A stretch of DNA of 64,000 nt, taken from contig NC_073630.1 in assembly GCF_029407905.1 (NCBI RefSeq), positions 54,771,001-54,835,000 of the forward strand, in the 5' to 3' direction. Origin of the DNA: Bubalus kerabau (taxonomy: Eukaryota; Chordata; Mammalia; Artiodactyla; Bovidae). A program made the translations under genes and the position numbers. The notes below the pieces were generated by a model, which was not told the origin of the DNA, searched no databases, and saw nothing but the letters and a program-made list of their open reading frames with translations. Positions 35,907-47,844 of this stretch are shown in pieces (positions within the stretch are counted from its first letter, which is position 1; every line of letters starts with the position of its first letter).

Positions 35907-35969
35907 AGCAGCAGTTAAGAAGTTCTAAATTTAAAGTTCATAATAGTTCAATATAAAGTCAGACATACA

Positions 35970-36265
35970 CCTATCTATCTGTTTATCCATCTATCTATCT
36001 GTGCATATGTGCATGCTAAGTCACTTCAGTTGTGTCCAACTCTTCGTGACTCTATAGACCATAGCCCATCAGGCTCCTCTCCATGGGAATCTCCAGGCAA
36101 GAATACTGGAGAAGGTTGCCATGACCTCCTCCAGGGGATGTTGACAACACAGGAATTGAACCCACATCTCCTGAGTCTCCTACATCAGCAGGCAGGTTCT
36201 TTAACATTAGTGCCACCTGGGAAGTACCCTATCTATCATCTACCTATATTTATCATCTATCTAGC
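35970..36265. repeat. (TCTA)n tetranucleotide repeat split by a SINE
   Basis: TATC/TCTA units at 35970-36000 and again at 36229-36265, with the Bov-tA between. Confidence 0.85.
36001..36228 (-). mobile_element. Bov-tA SINE inserted in a tetranucleotide repeat
   Basis: Reverse complement (gctaagtcacttcagttgtg to cattagtgccacctggg). The TCTA text continues on the other side, giving a ctatctat flank on both sides. Confidence 0.92.
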
Positions 36266-36332
36266 CGTTATTGTATCTCACTCTCAGTGAATAAATCAAA
36301 GTTGAATTTTGTTGTTATTCATTTACTTTTTC

Positions 36333-36338
<6 letters not shown>

Positions 36339-36364
<26 letters not shown>
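36339..36364. repeat. (TA)n microsatellite
   Basis: Perfect TA repeat of about 26 bp. Confidence 0.93.
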
Positions 36365-36424
36365 TCATTTTTGAGTTCCTTATGAATGATGCATATATGA
36401 AGAATAATTTTTACAAATATTTAC

Positions 36425-36540
36425 AAGACCTTACTATATGCCAAGCATGCTTCTGATAACATCATATGTATTATCTCATTTAATCTCTAGAGCAATAGAC
36501 AGTATCTCCATTTCACAGATGATGAAAGTTCATTTTGTTT
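36425..36540 (-). mobile_element. MIR fragment
   Basis: Reverse-strand MIR signature: ccttactatatgccaagcatg, tattatctcatttaatctc, catttcacagatgatgaaag. Confidence 0.65.
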
Positions 36541-37201
36541 TCAAAATGGAAGCAGAATATTTAGTATATTTATAACATTATTTGAAATATATAAACAATT
36601 AGCTTGTAGTAACATAGAGTACAAGATCACAGGGCTAAAATAAACTCACAAGCTAGTTCTTATGAAGTAATATTAGAATGGCAAATGTTCAAAACACAAG
36701 TGTAAGTCAAGAAGATGGAATTATACTGGATACTAGCATTATGTAGGCCTCACACAAGATGGAGTGATTGTCCAATTCAAAGTTATAAGCACAAAGTAAG
36801 ATCATATAGGCAGAGGCAAATAAGCTACTAAGACATTAAGACTCAGTGACTGTATATAGGCAACGTAACTGATATTCCTTTCAACTATAACTTGTTGGTT
36901 CAAGGTCTCCTTTCAATTGGTGGAAAATACTTCTGAGACTCTAGATATTCTCCTGGTATGAGCATTGTGGGTAAGAAAGGTAAACATACAAATGGAATAA
37001 GTGTTAATTCCAGTAAGGACAAAACTGTGTCTCCTTAAAAGTGTGAAGTGTTTGATATAATCACCAAATGGCTGCCTATTTTTCTCAAGAAAAAAATGAT
37101 AGAGGGCTTTGTGTTAATCTCTGTAACAGAAATCTGTAACTTACAGGAGTAAAAAAAAAAACAATCAGCCCTTGTTGTTGGGTTTACTGCATATGCACAG
37201 G
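36541..37201. other. Sequence without a recognised feature
   Basis: AT-rich; an A-run at 37150 may be a retroposon tail. Confidence 0.55.
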
Positions 37202-37320
37202 AGGGTTCAGGTTGGGGAACACATGTATACCTGTGGCGGATTCATTTTGATATTTGGCAAAACTAATACAATTATGTAAAGTTTAAAAATAAAATAAAAT
37301 TAAAAAAACAAAACAAAACA
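37202..37320 (+). mobile_element. Bovine-type L1, extreme 3' end
   Basis: Near copy of 18139-18245: gttggggaacacatgtatacc, ggattcattttgatatttgg, tgtaaagtttaaaaataaaa, then a tail of AAAAC units. Confidence 0.88.
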
Positions 37321-37524
37321 TTAAATCGCTTCAGTTGTGTCTGACTCTTTGTGGTCCCATGGACTGTAGCCCACCAGGCTCCTCTGTCCATGGGATTTTC
37401 CAGACAAGAATACTGGAGTGGGTTGCCATGCCTTCATCCAGGGGATTTTTCCCCACCCAGGGATCGAATCTGTGTTTCCTGCATTACAGGTGGATTCTTT
37501 ACTGCTGAGCCATGAGAGAAGCTC
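37321..37524 (-). mobile_element. Bov-tA SINE abutting an L1 tail
   Basis: Reverse complement, starting ttaaatcgcttcagttgtg directly at the end of the L1 A-rich tail, so it inserted into or next to that tail. Confidence 0.92.
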
Positions 37525-38210
37525 CTTATTTCATACACATGAATGCAAAAGTTCATTTTCATGAATCCATTGTACCAGCACAGAATGACTATCTCATGTT
37601 ACTTCTCCTCCTCTACACATTAGACAATAAGTACACAACTGAAGCAGTGACCACTGCCATCTATCACCAAATACTTTGAAATCACCAGCAAATGGGCTTG
37701 TGATGCATCAGTTGTCCATTCTTGACTAGCACCAAATTTTAACCCAGGATAGCCTGTAAACTGGGCCCAAGTTCTTTCCTCTGCCGTTTGGTTGAAAGGA
37801 TTCCTTACATACACTAGCTGTAGGTATGCATTGAAGGAGTCTTCAGGGTAGTAGAAATGGTTGACAAGTTATCTTTTTTTTACTGTTTATTTTTATTACT
37901 TTTCCCTTCTATACCTGTTCCAACCTAATCCCAAATATATAATTTTATTGTAGTGCTGTGAATCTCCACTGTGCCCACTTAACCATAGATTTTGTGGATT
38001 TCATACTCAGATCATCATGGGCTCTTTCAATCTCATGGTCACTTGGTGTTCTAAAGGCAGCCCCTTTAGCGCTCTGAGACCTTAGAGTTCGATCCTGCTA
38101 TGATTTTCTTTATAGCCAACATCTGAAAGTGATGATATTCTTAAAATTTGCACATCTGCAAGAGTAGTAGTTCATACTTTGCCTAAGTTGGCAGTATGAT
38201 GACCTTCAGA
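37525..38210. other. Unique sequence, origin unclear
   Basis: 37620-37814 has a minus-strand frame of 64 codons with balanced amino acids, but I recognise no protein. No other feature seen. Confidence 0.45.
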
Positions 38211-38842
38211 TCAGTTCAGTTGCTCAGTCATGTCCAATTCTTTGCAATGCCATGAACCGCAGCATGCCAGGCCTCCCTGTCTATCACCAACTCCTGGAGT
38301 TCACCCAAACCCATGTCCATCGAGTCGGTGATGCCATCCAGCCATCTCATCTTCTGTTGTCCCCTTCTCCTCCTGCCCTCAATCTTTCCCAGCAACAGGG
38401 TCTTTTCCAATGAGTCAGCTCTTTGCATCAGGTGGCCAAAGTATTGGAGCTTCAGCTTCAACATCTGTCCTTCCAATGAAAACCCAGGAATGATCTCCAT
38501 TAGGATGGACTGGTTGGATCTCCTTGCAGTGCAAGGAACTCTCAAGAGTCTTCCCCAACACCATAGTTCAAAAGCATAAATTCTTCAGTGTTCAGCTTTC
38601 TTTATAGTCCAACTCTCACATCCATACATAACTGCTGGAAAAACCTTGACTAGACGGATCTTTGTTGACAAAGTTATTTCGCTGCTTTTTAATATGCTGT
38701 CTAGGTTGGTCATAACTTTCCTTCCAAGGAAAGTCTTTTAATTTCATGGCTGCAATCACCATCTGCAGTGATTTTGGAGCCCCCAAAAATAAAGTCAGCC
38801 ACTGTTTCCCCATCTATTTGCTATGAAGTGATAGGACTGGAT
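38211..38842 (-). mobile_element. BovB 3' fragment
   Basis: About 630 bp. The tail at the left mixes both unit types (tcagatcagttcagttgctc). A 105-codon piece of the C-terminal RT block remains open; small deletions near 38646 and 38730 break the rest. Confidence 0.93.
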
Positions 38843-39269
38843 GTGGCCTTAGCTTATAACTTTCCTTTTACGAAGTTTCCACTTCAGTTAAAATAAGCCA
38901 GTCTGCTTCAAACTCCTTAAAATGACCCACGATTTCAAGTGATACAGTTCCATGTATCCTGATGCCTAATTTTTTACCTTAATTTAATTCCAATTAACCA
39001 TAGATAAAAGCTTTAAGGGTTTTGATGCCACCATATACCAAGTATTATCACTGTCCCACTAATAATTGTATAATCCAGATATAATCAAATATCTCATTCT
39101 GAGGCTCTGTTTTTGAAGTTCATTCCCCAGAAAGTAAAGACTTCTTTATCATGAAGTATAATTTCGTAGAGTAAAATTGAAGAGCATATGGGATGAAATC
39201 TACAAGGCTTGCAACATCTCTATTCTCTCTTGTCGCCCTTTTCAAATAGTTCAAATAATTATACAATTA
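38843..39269. other. Unique sequence, no feature seen
   Basis: Nothing recognised. Confidence 0.55.
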
Positions 39270-39395
39270 TTGTCCTTCTAGATGGTACTGCAAGCCCCTC
39301 GAAGGCAGGAACCCTGTCATGTTCACTGTTATATCTCAAGCACTAAGCACAATGCTTTAGTTGAAGTGTTTAATGAGTCATTAAGTGAATGAATA
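39270..39395 (+). mobile_element. L2 LINE 3' end
   Basis: Order matches the L2 terminus: actgcaagcccctcgaaggc, aggaaccctgtcatgttcac, atctcaagcactaagcacaa, then tgtttaatgagtcattaag and a gaatgaat end. Confidence 0.8.
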
Positions 39396-39896
39396 CTGGG
39401 GCTTCATTCAAGGTTTCAAACAAATAGTATCATAAAGCAGAATCCCCTTGTGTGGGCAGAGACTGTGGTGAGGCTTCAGAAGGACAAAGATTCAGTCACA
39501 GAAACAAGAACAGTGATGGAGCCCAATTCCTATAACAAAGGAGTCAGGTGAAATTGAGCCCTGCTGCTTATTTAATGCAAAGGAGAAAAAGAGTCAAAAA
39601 TACTCCTGTCTTTTTTTTTTTCTCATCTCTCTATTAAAATAGAGAGTGGTGGGTGAGCTATGGGTAGCAACTTGAATGTTTGAGAGTTCCTATGGAAGGA
39701 TGAAAAGACAAGGGAGGGAACTCATAAACTGCTCAGGGAAGATGAGTTCCTGGGGCTGCTGAAGGCTTCTGATGCTAATAAAATTGTGCCAAAGAAAGCT
39801 TATGAGAGCTGTTGAGAACCAAACTGCTCTGCTTAATTTACCTTTCCAGGAGAAATGATGCTATTTGTAGTGGACTCACTGCAGAAATAAACCATT
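39396..39896. other. Unique sequence, no feature seen
   Basis: Mixed composition. A T-run lies at 39610; no frame of note. Confidence 0.5.
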
Positions 39897-40170
39897 TTAT
39901 GGCACCCCACTCCAGTACTCTTGCCTGGAAAATCCCATGGATGGAGGGGCCTGGTGGGCTGCAGTCCATGGGGTCGCTAGGAGTCGGACACGACTGAGCG
40001 ACTTCACTTTATTTTTTCACTTTCATGCACTGGAGAAGGAAATGGCAACCCACTCCAGTGTTCTTGCCTGGAGAATCCCAGGGATGGGGGAGCCTGGTGG
40101 GCTGCCGTCTATGGGGTCGCACAGAGTCGGACACGACTGAAGCGACTTAACAGCAGCAGCAGCAGCAGCG
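39897..40170 (+). mobile_element. Bov-A2 SINE
   Basis: Complete dimer, very well preserved, with a pure AGC tail of about six units (40150-40168). Likely among the youngest SINEs here. Confidence 0.95.
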
Positions 40171-40321
40171 TCTTTCAAAGTTTCCATTTCTAAGAACTAT
40201 TGCCACCAACCACTCAGAAAAGCACAAGTCAATAAGCCCCAACAGCCAGAACTGTGCCATTGTTCTTGCAAGCAGGTGCCATCGAAGGACTTCAGCCTAT
40301 CACATTAAAATGGGATGTTCT

Positions 40322-40363
40322 CCTCTCTTCCTGGAATGTACCCCTCTCTTCCTGGAATGTACC
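40322..40363. repeat. Exact 21-bp tandem duplication
   Basis: Two identical units, cctctcttcctggaatgtac plus C, directly adjacent. Confidence 0.95.
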
Positions 40364-40744
40364 TTATGCTTCACATGACAGCTCCCTGATGACACAGGTT
40401 TTAAAATATTTTTGCCAGTACTTATTAAAAAGATATATCGCCATGGAATTTTAAGTGGAACGAGTTGTATTTATTGATTAGGCTTTGAGATGTATATTAC
40501 AGGTGAAGTGGCCTACTTTTTTTTTTTTTTTTCTGGTGTGTTATGAATTGGCTGAAACAGACAACCTGCTTAGATTTCTTCTTGTGAAAATTTCTAGGAC
40601 CTGGTCCTCTACTCTTCCATCCTGCCCAAACTCCCACAAACTGAAATCAGTCAGTTTCCTGTCTTTTCCTTCCCTCTGTTTAGACCTCTCATAATGCCAG
40701 ACTGCATTCTTCTTCTATGGTTTCTGAACAATTTCTGGCTTGGA

Positions 40745-40835
40745 GCTCTATCACATTCATCATTGCATTCCCCATACGTGTTCACTAGGGACATACTGGT
40801 GCTCAGTAAATGCTCAGTAAATACTTACCGACAAA
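40745..40835 (+). mobile_element. Possible L2 3' end
   Basis: ggtgctcagtaaatgctcag with tcagtaaatactta resembles the L2 terminus, but the upstream match is poor. Confidence 0.35.
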
Positions 40836-42140
40836 ATAAGAGAATATGTGCCTGATAACTTTGCAAATGCATTCAATATTAATTTTTCCCCTCATCTATA
40901 AAAGTTGCTTTTTGCAGGTCTTGTCTAAATACCCTTAACTAGTTACTTGATTCAAAGCTTCCATTTCTCTGGCTTTACGACTTTGATCCTTGGGATCTCT
41001 ATTGAAATGAACATTCCATTATGAGATATAATACTTTAAGGTACTGATTTTCAAAGTTTTTAACAGCAGAATCCTTTTGCTGATTTGGCTGAAGTGAATA
41101 CTACTTGCTCAAAGGACTTAAGCTTGCAAAGTCCATCTTTCTCACACTGGTTTTTTAACAAATTGCCTGTCCTCTGATGCATGTAACAGTGACCAGGAAT
41201 TATACTTAAAAAGGAGCATAACAAGAAGGTTGGGTGAAGGGATTGCAGGTTGAGAAGAGAGGCAAAATGGAAGGTCTGTGCTTCTGCTTTTTCTTCCTAA
41301 AACCCTACTACCAGGCAAAGTTTTCTCAAAGATGAGCAAGTGTGAGTTTCAGAGGAACTCAATAAACTTGTTATATTCATTTGGAAGTTCCAAAAACACC
41401 AATTTATAACCATAAAGTTTTTCAAAAGTTTATAGATGTTAGATGTTTGGAATTCAAAAATACACTTTTCCTGTAGAAATAGTTTATCTGTTTTGATTAG
41501 GTTCTTTTACCCATTTATCCTCCTAAATTCCAGAAGTATAGCACTGTTTCCACAGCACTAGAGAACCTCAGTGCAAGGAAAACAGTTTAGGCACCTTCAA
41601 TGAATTGAGTTCTCTCCAGCTCAGACTCCCTGGCTCTCTGCTCTCCACTCTCTCACAGTCAGGGAGAATAAAGATTCTTAGTACCAGTAGTATCACCATG
41701 GGCAGAGCTATAGGAAGGCGGGTCTAGGACAATGGAAAACTTGAATGGAAATGCTAAACAACGAGGAACAGACTCCCTGACATTCAGGAGCTTTAAATTG
41801 TTAAAGAAGGAAACCACGATGATCTCTTTCTCCAAATCCTTCCAACTCCGCCAGACCAGGTGACACTTTTTGTTACTTACTTCTCATTGAAGACCTCAAG
41901 TAATGACTAATTTCATTTTTTTCTTTTTCTTTTGGTCGCTTTTGAAGTATCTCTTATTGACGGACTAGATTTCAGATTAGAAATAGAATAGTTTTGTCTC
42001 TCTGTCTCTTTTTTCCTTTTCCCTGTCTCCACTTGCTTCTCCCTCTTTTCTTTTACATTTTAGATTAGCTCTATTTTTTCCATAAGATATGGAAAGGGGT
42101 TTATAATTCTAGAGTAGAAAGATATGGCTTAATTTGTCAG

Positions 42141-42216
42141 GACTTCTCTGCTAATCTAGTGGTTAAAATCCAGAGCTTCCAAAGCAAGGGGCATGGATTT
42201 GACTCATGGTCAGGGT
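42141..42216 (+). mobile_element. CHR-type SINE head
   Basis: Head only: ggacttctctgctaatctagtggttaaaatcc..., ggggcatggatttgactc, atggtcaggg. The body is missing, or was cut off by the neighbouring Bov-tA. Confidence 0.65.
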
Positions 42217-42221
42217 TTTAA

Positions 42222-42452
42222 GAGGGTTTCCCAGGTGGCACTAGTGGTAAAGAACCCACCTGCCAATGCAGGAGACATGACCGCCACAGGTTCAATCCCT
42301 GGGTTGGGAAGATCCCCTGGAGGAGGGCATAGCAACGCACTCTAGTATCCTTGCCTGGAGAATCCCATGGACAGGGGAGCCTGGCAGACTGCAATCCATG
42401 GGGTTGCACAGAGTCGGACAGGACTGAAAGCAATGTAGCACATACTGCACAC
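42222..42452 (+). mobile_element. Bov-tA SINE
   Basis: Complete: gtttcccaggtggcactagtgg to gactgaaagcaatgtagcac. The long TA repeat starts about 30 bp downstream. Confidence 0.93.
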
Positions 42453-42480
42453 AGGGAAATAAGATATCACATGGCATGGC

Positions 42481-42483
<3 letters not shown>

Positions 42484-42536
<53 letters not shown>
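42484..42536. repeat. Perfect (AT)n microsatellite, 53 bp
   Basis: Uninterrupted AT units, the longest pure simple repeat in the window. Confidence 0.97.
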
Positions 42537-42542
<6 letters not shown>

Positions 42543-44407
42543 TTGTCACAGGCCTAAAAAGATGAGTATTTATTATCAACAGGATGTATTGACGAGCTAA
42601 AATGGTGTTCCTAAGAGGCATAAGGTCTCAGGTGGCACTGAAGGACAGCAGTAGAAAATTGATGGGGATGCAGCTTCTCTCCTGTCTTACTTTTTCTTGC
42701 CTCCAACAGCCAGCCCAGGCCCATGGTCATGAATGTACCCTACAAATCCAGTGAAGAGGTCAGAATAGAAACTTTAGGAGAGAGTGCACATTGGAAGAGA
42801 GGAGGCATTGTCTTGTGGAAAGAGTAAGAAGAAATAATGAAAAGGAGGCTATTGGGAAGGGAAGCAGATTTTCCAGAGGCCACTGGTCATTCTTAGCTGA
42901 TTATTTATGTGTAATGGACAGCTAAGCCACCTAAGTCAAGGACTGCCTGAATACATCCTAAAGGCAGCAATGGCCTACTTCATTAAATGCAGCACAATGT
43001 TCTTAGAATGGTGTGTCAAAATAGAAAAGTAATTGCTAGTCTTATTATCTTAAGCTGCATATGCCATGACCTGAAAGTCAGAATGTAACAAGAAATGTTT
43101 CCTTAAAGAGGTGAACATAATTTCCCAGAAAATTAACATAACTAAAATGAATAAATTAGCAGTCAAAGAAAAAAAATCAAATGCTCTTTATTTTTAAACA
43201 ATGCATATGCTACAAAGGACAAAATAATTTATATTTATTTTCATGAACTGGATTTATGTGTATTAAGATAAGCTTCTTATTTTACTCTGAATCTTTCTCC
43301 TAAGCAGAAATTGTACAGGGATAATGAATGTATAAAACTTGAGAGGTCAATCTATCTAAAAATAATACAGAATTATCTGTAATTTTCTCAATTAAAAGAA
43401 CATTTATTGTGCATGAAATATCCTTCTTGTTGAAAGTCATGTACCATACTTTCCCCAAAAATAGAGGAATCAAAACAGAGTTTATGTTTCACAGCTAAAT
43501 GACAAGTATTCCTGCAAACTTGAAGCTTTCAGTAATAAGTTCAAATCATTTTTATAACCAATTATTTGGCATTTTTATAAATTGTTCCCTAGAACATGGT
43601 AATTTATATGGAAAACTTTCCTCCACAAATATTGAGTTCCATTTCTCATGACTTTTTTGCTATTAAATCAAATTGTTTGATATATTATTAAAATAAACTC
43701 ATTAGACTTTTAACATCCTGGTAGAACCAGTAGGTCAGATGCTTGTCATTGATTGTTAAATACAAGAAGGGGTGTTTTCAGGACACATATAATAAAGGTC
43801 CTGCCAATTTATAAATAAAAAACTTACCCCTCCTTCAATAAGGTTAAAATAAAAGATGCAGGAGCAAACATATGACATAGTTTACTGTTGAGAATTTAGG
43901 CAGTGTCTTGACAATAACTCTAATTAAAGTTGCCACTGGTTTGACCTGATTAGACAGAGAACAATAGTACTGCTACTCTTTGTCTACCTCAGGATGGTAA
44001 GCAATGGATGATATATAATATCTTTTGACAGCCATGTTAATTATAACCTAGTTGAATGCGTTTCTTTAGAGTAGTTGTTTTAAACAAAAGGAAAGGAAAT
44101 TGTAGTGAAAGCTGTCAGAATATTTCTGAATATTGCTAATGACTGTATCTAATAGCTAAAAATGTTAATTTTCTTGAGTTTTTTTCCCCCTTATTTTTAC
44201 AATGTATTCATCATATTTTCCACAGTTTTACAGGAGCATTCGCATAAGAGTATCTGAATTATCAAAGTAGGTCAAAGCAATGGTCAATCTTTCTCAATAG
44301 TAACATTTCAATTTTATTCGTTTATTCTTGATTTGGCAAAGTGAGAACAAATGCCATCCCTTCATAAGTTAATGAGTTTAGAATTCCTTCATTTTGGCTT
44401 CATCATG
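42537..44407. other. Long repeat-poor stretch
   Basis: About 1.9 kb with no recognised repeat or exon. Moderately AT-rich. Confidence 0.5.
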
Positions 44408-44614
44408 ATGTGTGCATATGCTCAGTCATGTCCAGCTCTTTGCAACCCTTTGGACTGTAGCCTGCCAGGATCCTCTGTCCATGGGATTGATTAGGCAAGA
44501 ATATTGGAATGGGTAGCCATTTCCTCCTCCAGGGGATATTCCCGACCCAGGCATTGAATCTGTGTCACCTGCATTGAAAACAGATTCTTTACCACTGAGC
44601 TACTGGGGAGTCAT
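44408..44614 (-). mobile_element. Bov-tA SINE
   Basis: Reverse complement: catatgctcagtcatgtcc at the left, gattctttaccactgagctac at the right. Confidence 0.92.
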
Positions 44615-45204
44615 TTTGGAATAAATATATTTTATAGGCCAAAATATTGAATGGGTGAAGAATATACAGTGTGATTTCCACTGCAATATCAAACTATGTC
44701 ATTACTTGGTAATGCTGTTAAAAGAGGAATTTTGAGAATTACTCAGGCTCTAATTACAACATATATTATCCACCATAGTCATGGCAATAATTTTGTATTG
44801 CCTAGAATATAGAAGTTTTAAGCTACTGAGTATATGCTAGAGACATTATGTGTATGGCTACCTTGATCATGATTTTTCTTTCTAACCAATGTTTTTTACT
44901 GAAGATAATTTATATGAAAATGTTGAAGCCATTGAAATATTCGAGTTCTTAGTCAAGTCAAAGCCTTCCAGTAAAAATGAGTGTTGGTAATCATTTGGCT
45001 TTTAATTTCAAAGCTTTTATTTACATGGATTTTATCTCTAATTCTTTTTCATTGATCATCAGAATTGAGTGAGTTGAAGTAAATTATATCTTATCTGATT
45101 TTCCCTGGGTCTGATTTGACCAGATATCAGTGGAATGAATCAAAATTAAAGTCAATGAATATTTATTTATTCACTAATTGCATGTATGTCCCAATCTTGA
45201 TAAC
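44615..45204. other. AT-rich sequence, no feature seen
   Basis: Nothing recognised. Confidence 0.55.
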
Positions 45205-45655
45205 ATGGTACAATGGACTGAAGTATGTTCCCAGCCACAACTCATATGTTGAAGCCCTAACACTAAATATGACTATATTTGGAGATAGGACTTTTAGAAC
45301 GTATTTACTGTAACTGAGGTTATAAGAATGGGATTCTAAATTGATAAAACCTATGGCCTTAGAGGAGGAGGAAGAGAACTTTCTCTCTGTCTCTGCCATG
45401 TGACAACATAGCCAGAAGTTAGCCATCAGGAAACCAGGAAGAGAGCTCTCATCATAGCCCAATCACACTGGCACTCTGATGCCCAATTTTCAGTCTATAG
45501 ACTGTGAATAGTCTGTGTGAGTGACAGTCGCTCAGTCATGCCCAACTCTTTGCTATCCCATGGACTTTAGCCCGCTAGGCCCTCTGTCCATGGAATTCTC
45601 CAGGCAAGAATACTAGACTGTGAGTAAGTACATTTCTATTGTTTCACAGGGAAAA
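45205..45655 (+). mobile_element. MaLR LTR split by a SINE
   Basis: Plus-strand MaLR layout: atggactgaagtatgttccc, actcatatgttgaagcccta, tatttggagataggac, tctctgtctctgccatgtga, gaagttagccatcaggaaacc. The right remnant after the SINE has catttctattgtttcaca. Interrupted at 45508-45613. Confidence 0.82.
45508..45613 (-). mobile_element. Bov-tA SINE, truncated, inserted in MaLR LTR
   Basis: Only the 3' half of a Bov-tA (gacagtcgctcagtcatgcc to caggcaagaatac). The decamer tagactgtga flanks it at 45498-45507 and 45614-45623. Confidence 0.95.
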
Positions 45656-46142
45656 TGCTTCTACAACCAGCAGGAGGCAGAAAAGTCTTTCCAAGAGTTT
45701 GTTGAATCCTGAAGCATGGATTTTTATATTAAAGAATAAGCAAGCATTTCTGGTTGGCAAAAATGTGTTGATTGTAATGGTTCCTATTTTGATTAATAAA
45801 GATGTGTTTGAGCCTAGTTATAATGATTTAAAATTCATAGTCTGAAACCATAATTATGTTTGCAGCACCCTAATAGTGTTTTGTTTTGTTTTGTTTTGTT
45901 TTCTATTTTTCAGACGTTACAGAAAAAAATGGAAGACCACACATGAGATAACTTTGCAGGCCAGGATTAAAAGTGATATATATCAATTTTACTCACATTC
46001 CACTGGCCAAAGTTCAGTTATATGACTACATCTAGCTTTAAGGGAGGCTTGTATGTGTATCCAACTCTGCCCAGAAAGAATAACAGAAAAAAGATATTGT
46101 AGAGCAAGGCAGCCTCAGTCATACCAGATCATTCCTTCTAAT
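45656..46142. other. Sequence with a (GTTTT)n repeat
   Basis: Five GTTTT units at 45878-45902; otherwise no feature recognised. Confidence 0.7.
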
Positions 46143-46153
46143 GAGCATACTCT

Positions 46154-46428
46154 GCTGCTGCTGCTGCTAAGTCACTTCAGTCGTGTCTGACTCTGTGCAA
46201 CCCCAGAGACGGCAGCCCACCAGGCTCCCCAGTCCCTAGGATTCTCCAGGCAAGAACACTGAAGTGGGTTGCCATTTCCTTCTCCAAAGCATGAAAGAGA
46301 AAAGTGAAAGGGAAGTCGCTCAGTCGTGTCCGACTCTTAGCGACCCCATGGACTGCAGCCTACCAGGCTCCTCCATCCATGGGATTTTCCAGGCAAGAGT
46401 ACTGGAGTGGGGTGCCATTGCCTTCTCC
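46154..46428 (-). mobile_element. Bov-A2 SINE with target duplication
   Basis: Both monomers, CTG-repeat tail at the left (five units). The 11-mer gagcatactct flanks it exactly at 46143-46153 and 46429-46439. Confidence 0.97.
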
Positions 46429-46529
46429 GAGCATACTCTAACCATCTTCAAAAGTTGCTTGGAACTAAAACTAATTCCTTCTACTTGTCTTTCATATATT
46501 TTTCTCTCCTTATTGTGAAAGGTAGAATA

Positions 46530-46972
46530 AAGCCCATGTCCTAATTCCTGAAACCTGTGAATATGATATCTTACATGGCAAAAGAACTTTGCAGTTGCAA
46601 TTACATTAAAGGTCTTAAAATGATGAGATTATTCTGGATTTCCAAGTGGGCTGAATGTAAATAGAAGGGTTTTTAAAATGGAAGAGGAAAATAGAATAAA
46701 GTGTCAATTATGAAACAAGAGAGAGACTGGCCATCACTGGACTTACAAATGGCAAAAATAAAGGTTCAAAAGTTAAGGAATCTGAGAAAACTCTAAAAGC
46801 TAAAAGTCACAAAGAAATGTTTTCTTTCTATGAGCCTCTTAGAGAGGACCTCAGCCACTCTGACTCTGATTTGAGCTCAGTTAAACCTGGGTCAGACTTT
46901 TGACTATCAGAACTATAAGATAATAAACTCATGTTATTTGATACAACAGTAAAGGAAAACTAATGTAAACAT
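46530..46972 (+). mobile_element. MaLR LTR (MLT1-like)
   Basis: ctaattcctgaaacctgtg, atatcttacatggcaaaag, ttgcagttgcaattacatta, gagattattctggatttcc, then gaactataagataataaactc and the cagtaaaggaaaactaatg end. Plus strand, no SINE inside. Confidence 0.82.
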
Positions 46973-47844
46973 GATATTTCTTATTCATCTGAATACCTTG
47001 ATGCATTATTATAACAGTCACATTTCCTTTCTCTTACTTTGTTATCCTCACTAGCTTATTCTAAGCCTCCACCTACTTCAGGTCTGCATCATGCTGCATA
47101 ATACAGTCACCAAATGTATCTACCTTGCATTATGGTCTTATTGTTTTTTAAGGTCAGTTTTGGGGAATCTCTACATCTGTCTAGCCATCCTACTACATTT
47201 TCTTAGTCTCCACACTTCCTTACCATTCCAGAGGAACAACTCACATTTCTACAGTCTTCTCAAATGTATAGGAACTTCTATCTCATTCCCAGGCTCAACC
47301 ACACAGTATTTTTTATATTATTGAGAAAAAAAATGCTAAAAAGGTAATTCTACACACTCTTACAATCATAGTTGCGTACTTACAAGCTGCAGAGCTCACT
47401 GACTCTGTTACTATGACTGAACTCTCTGTCCTTCTGATAGAAGGACAGAGTTCTTCCCCTTGAACACTAAATCCCAGCCACTGTTACCACTCAAAGTCAT
47501 TGCTTCATATTTGTTGTCAATTCTCCCCTTCTCTTTGATCATCTCCATGAGGCAGAAGTCTTACTGAATTACTCATTTTAAGTAAAACACTCTTTTGACT
47601 TCACATTTAGCTCTCACTCAGTTTCTAGGCAATATATGATAGATATGAATATAGATTTCATATGCTTGATATTATTGTATGTAATTGACCTTTCTCCCAT
47701 TCTTGAACCACTCTTCCCCCTGGCATTGTTTCTAAGATATCACTATCCTTTTATTCTTTTTTCATATCATTGGCAATTTGACAGCTGCATCTCAGTCCTT
47801 TTGCTGATTTCCTTTGATCTTCCTGGTTCTAAATTTTAACATGT
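46973..47844. other. Sequence with a stem-loop, otherwise unassigned
   Basis: Holds the inverted repeat at 47419-47453. The T/C-rich text between 47090 and 47830 looks like an old repeat but has no family marker. Confidence 0.5.
47419..47453. repeat. Short inverted repeat (stem-loop)
   Basis: Arm gaactctctgtccttct pairs with agaaggacagagttc across a GAT loop, with a two-base bulge in the left arm. Confidence 0.8.

Larger units (their letters stand above)
40171..42140. other. Long repeat-poor stretch
   Basis: Holds a 21-bp tandem duplication (40322-40363), a T-run near 40518 and a weak L2-like end near 40800. Pyrimidine-rich around 41990-42060. No convincing exon. Confidence 0.5.

Noticed and set aside
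37620..37814. Possible processed pseudogene on the minus strand
   Set aside because: The 64-codon frame has balanced residues, but I recognise no parent protein, A-tail or target duplication.
42292..42557. Frames with long alternating Ile-Tyr runs
   Set aside because: Translation of the AT microsatellite.
8155..46428. CAG/CTG triplet runs as possible polyglutamine exons
   Set aside because: All are the AGC tails of Bov-A2 SINEs, at the element 3' end.
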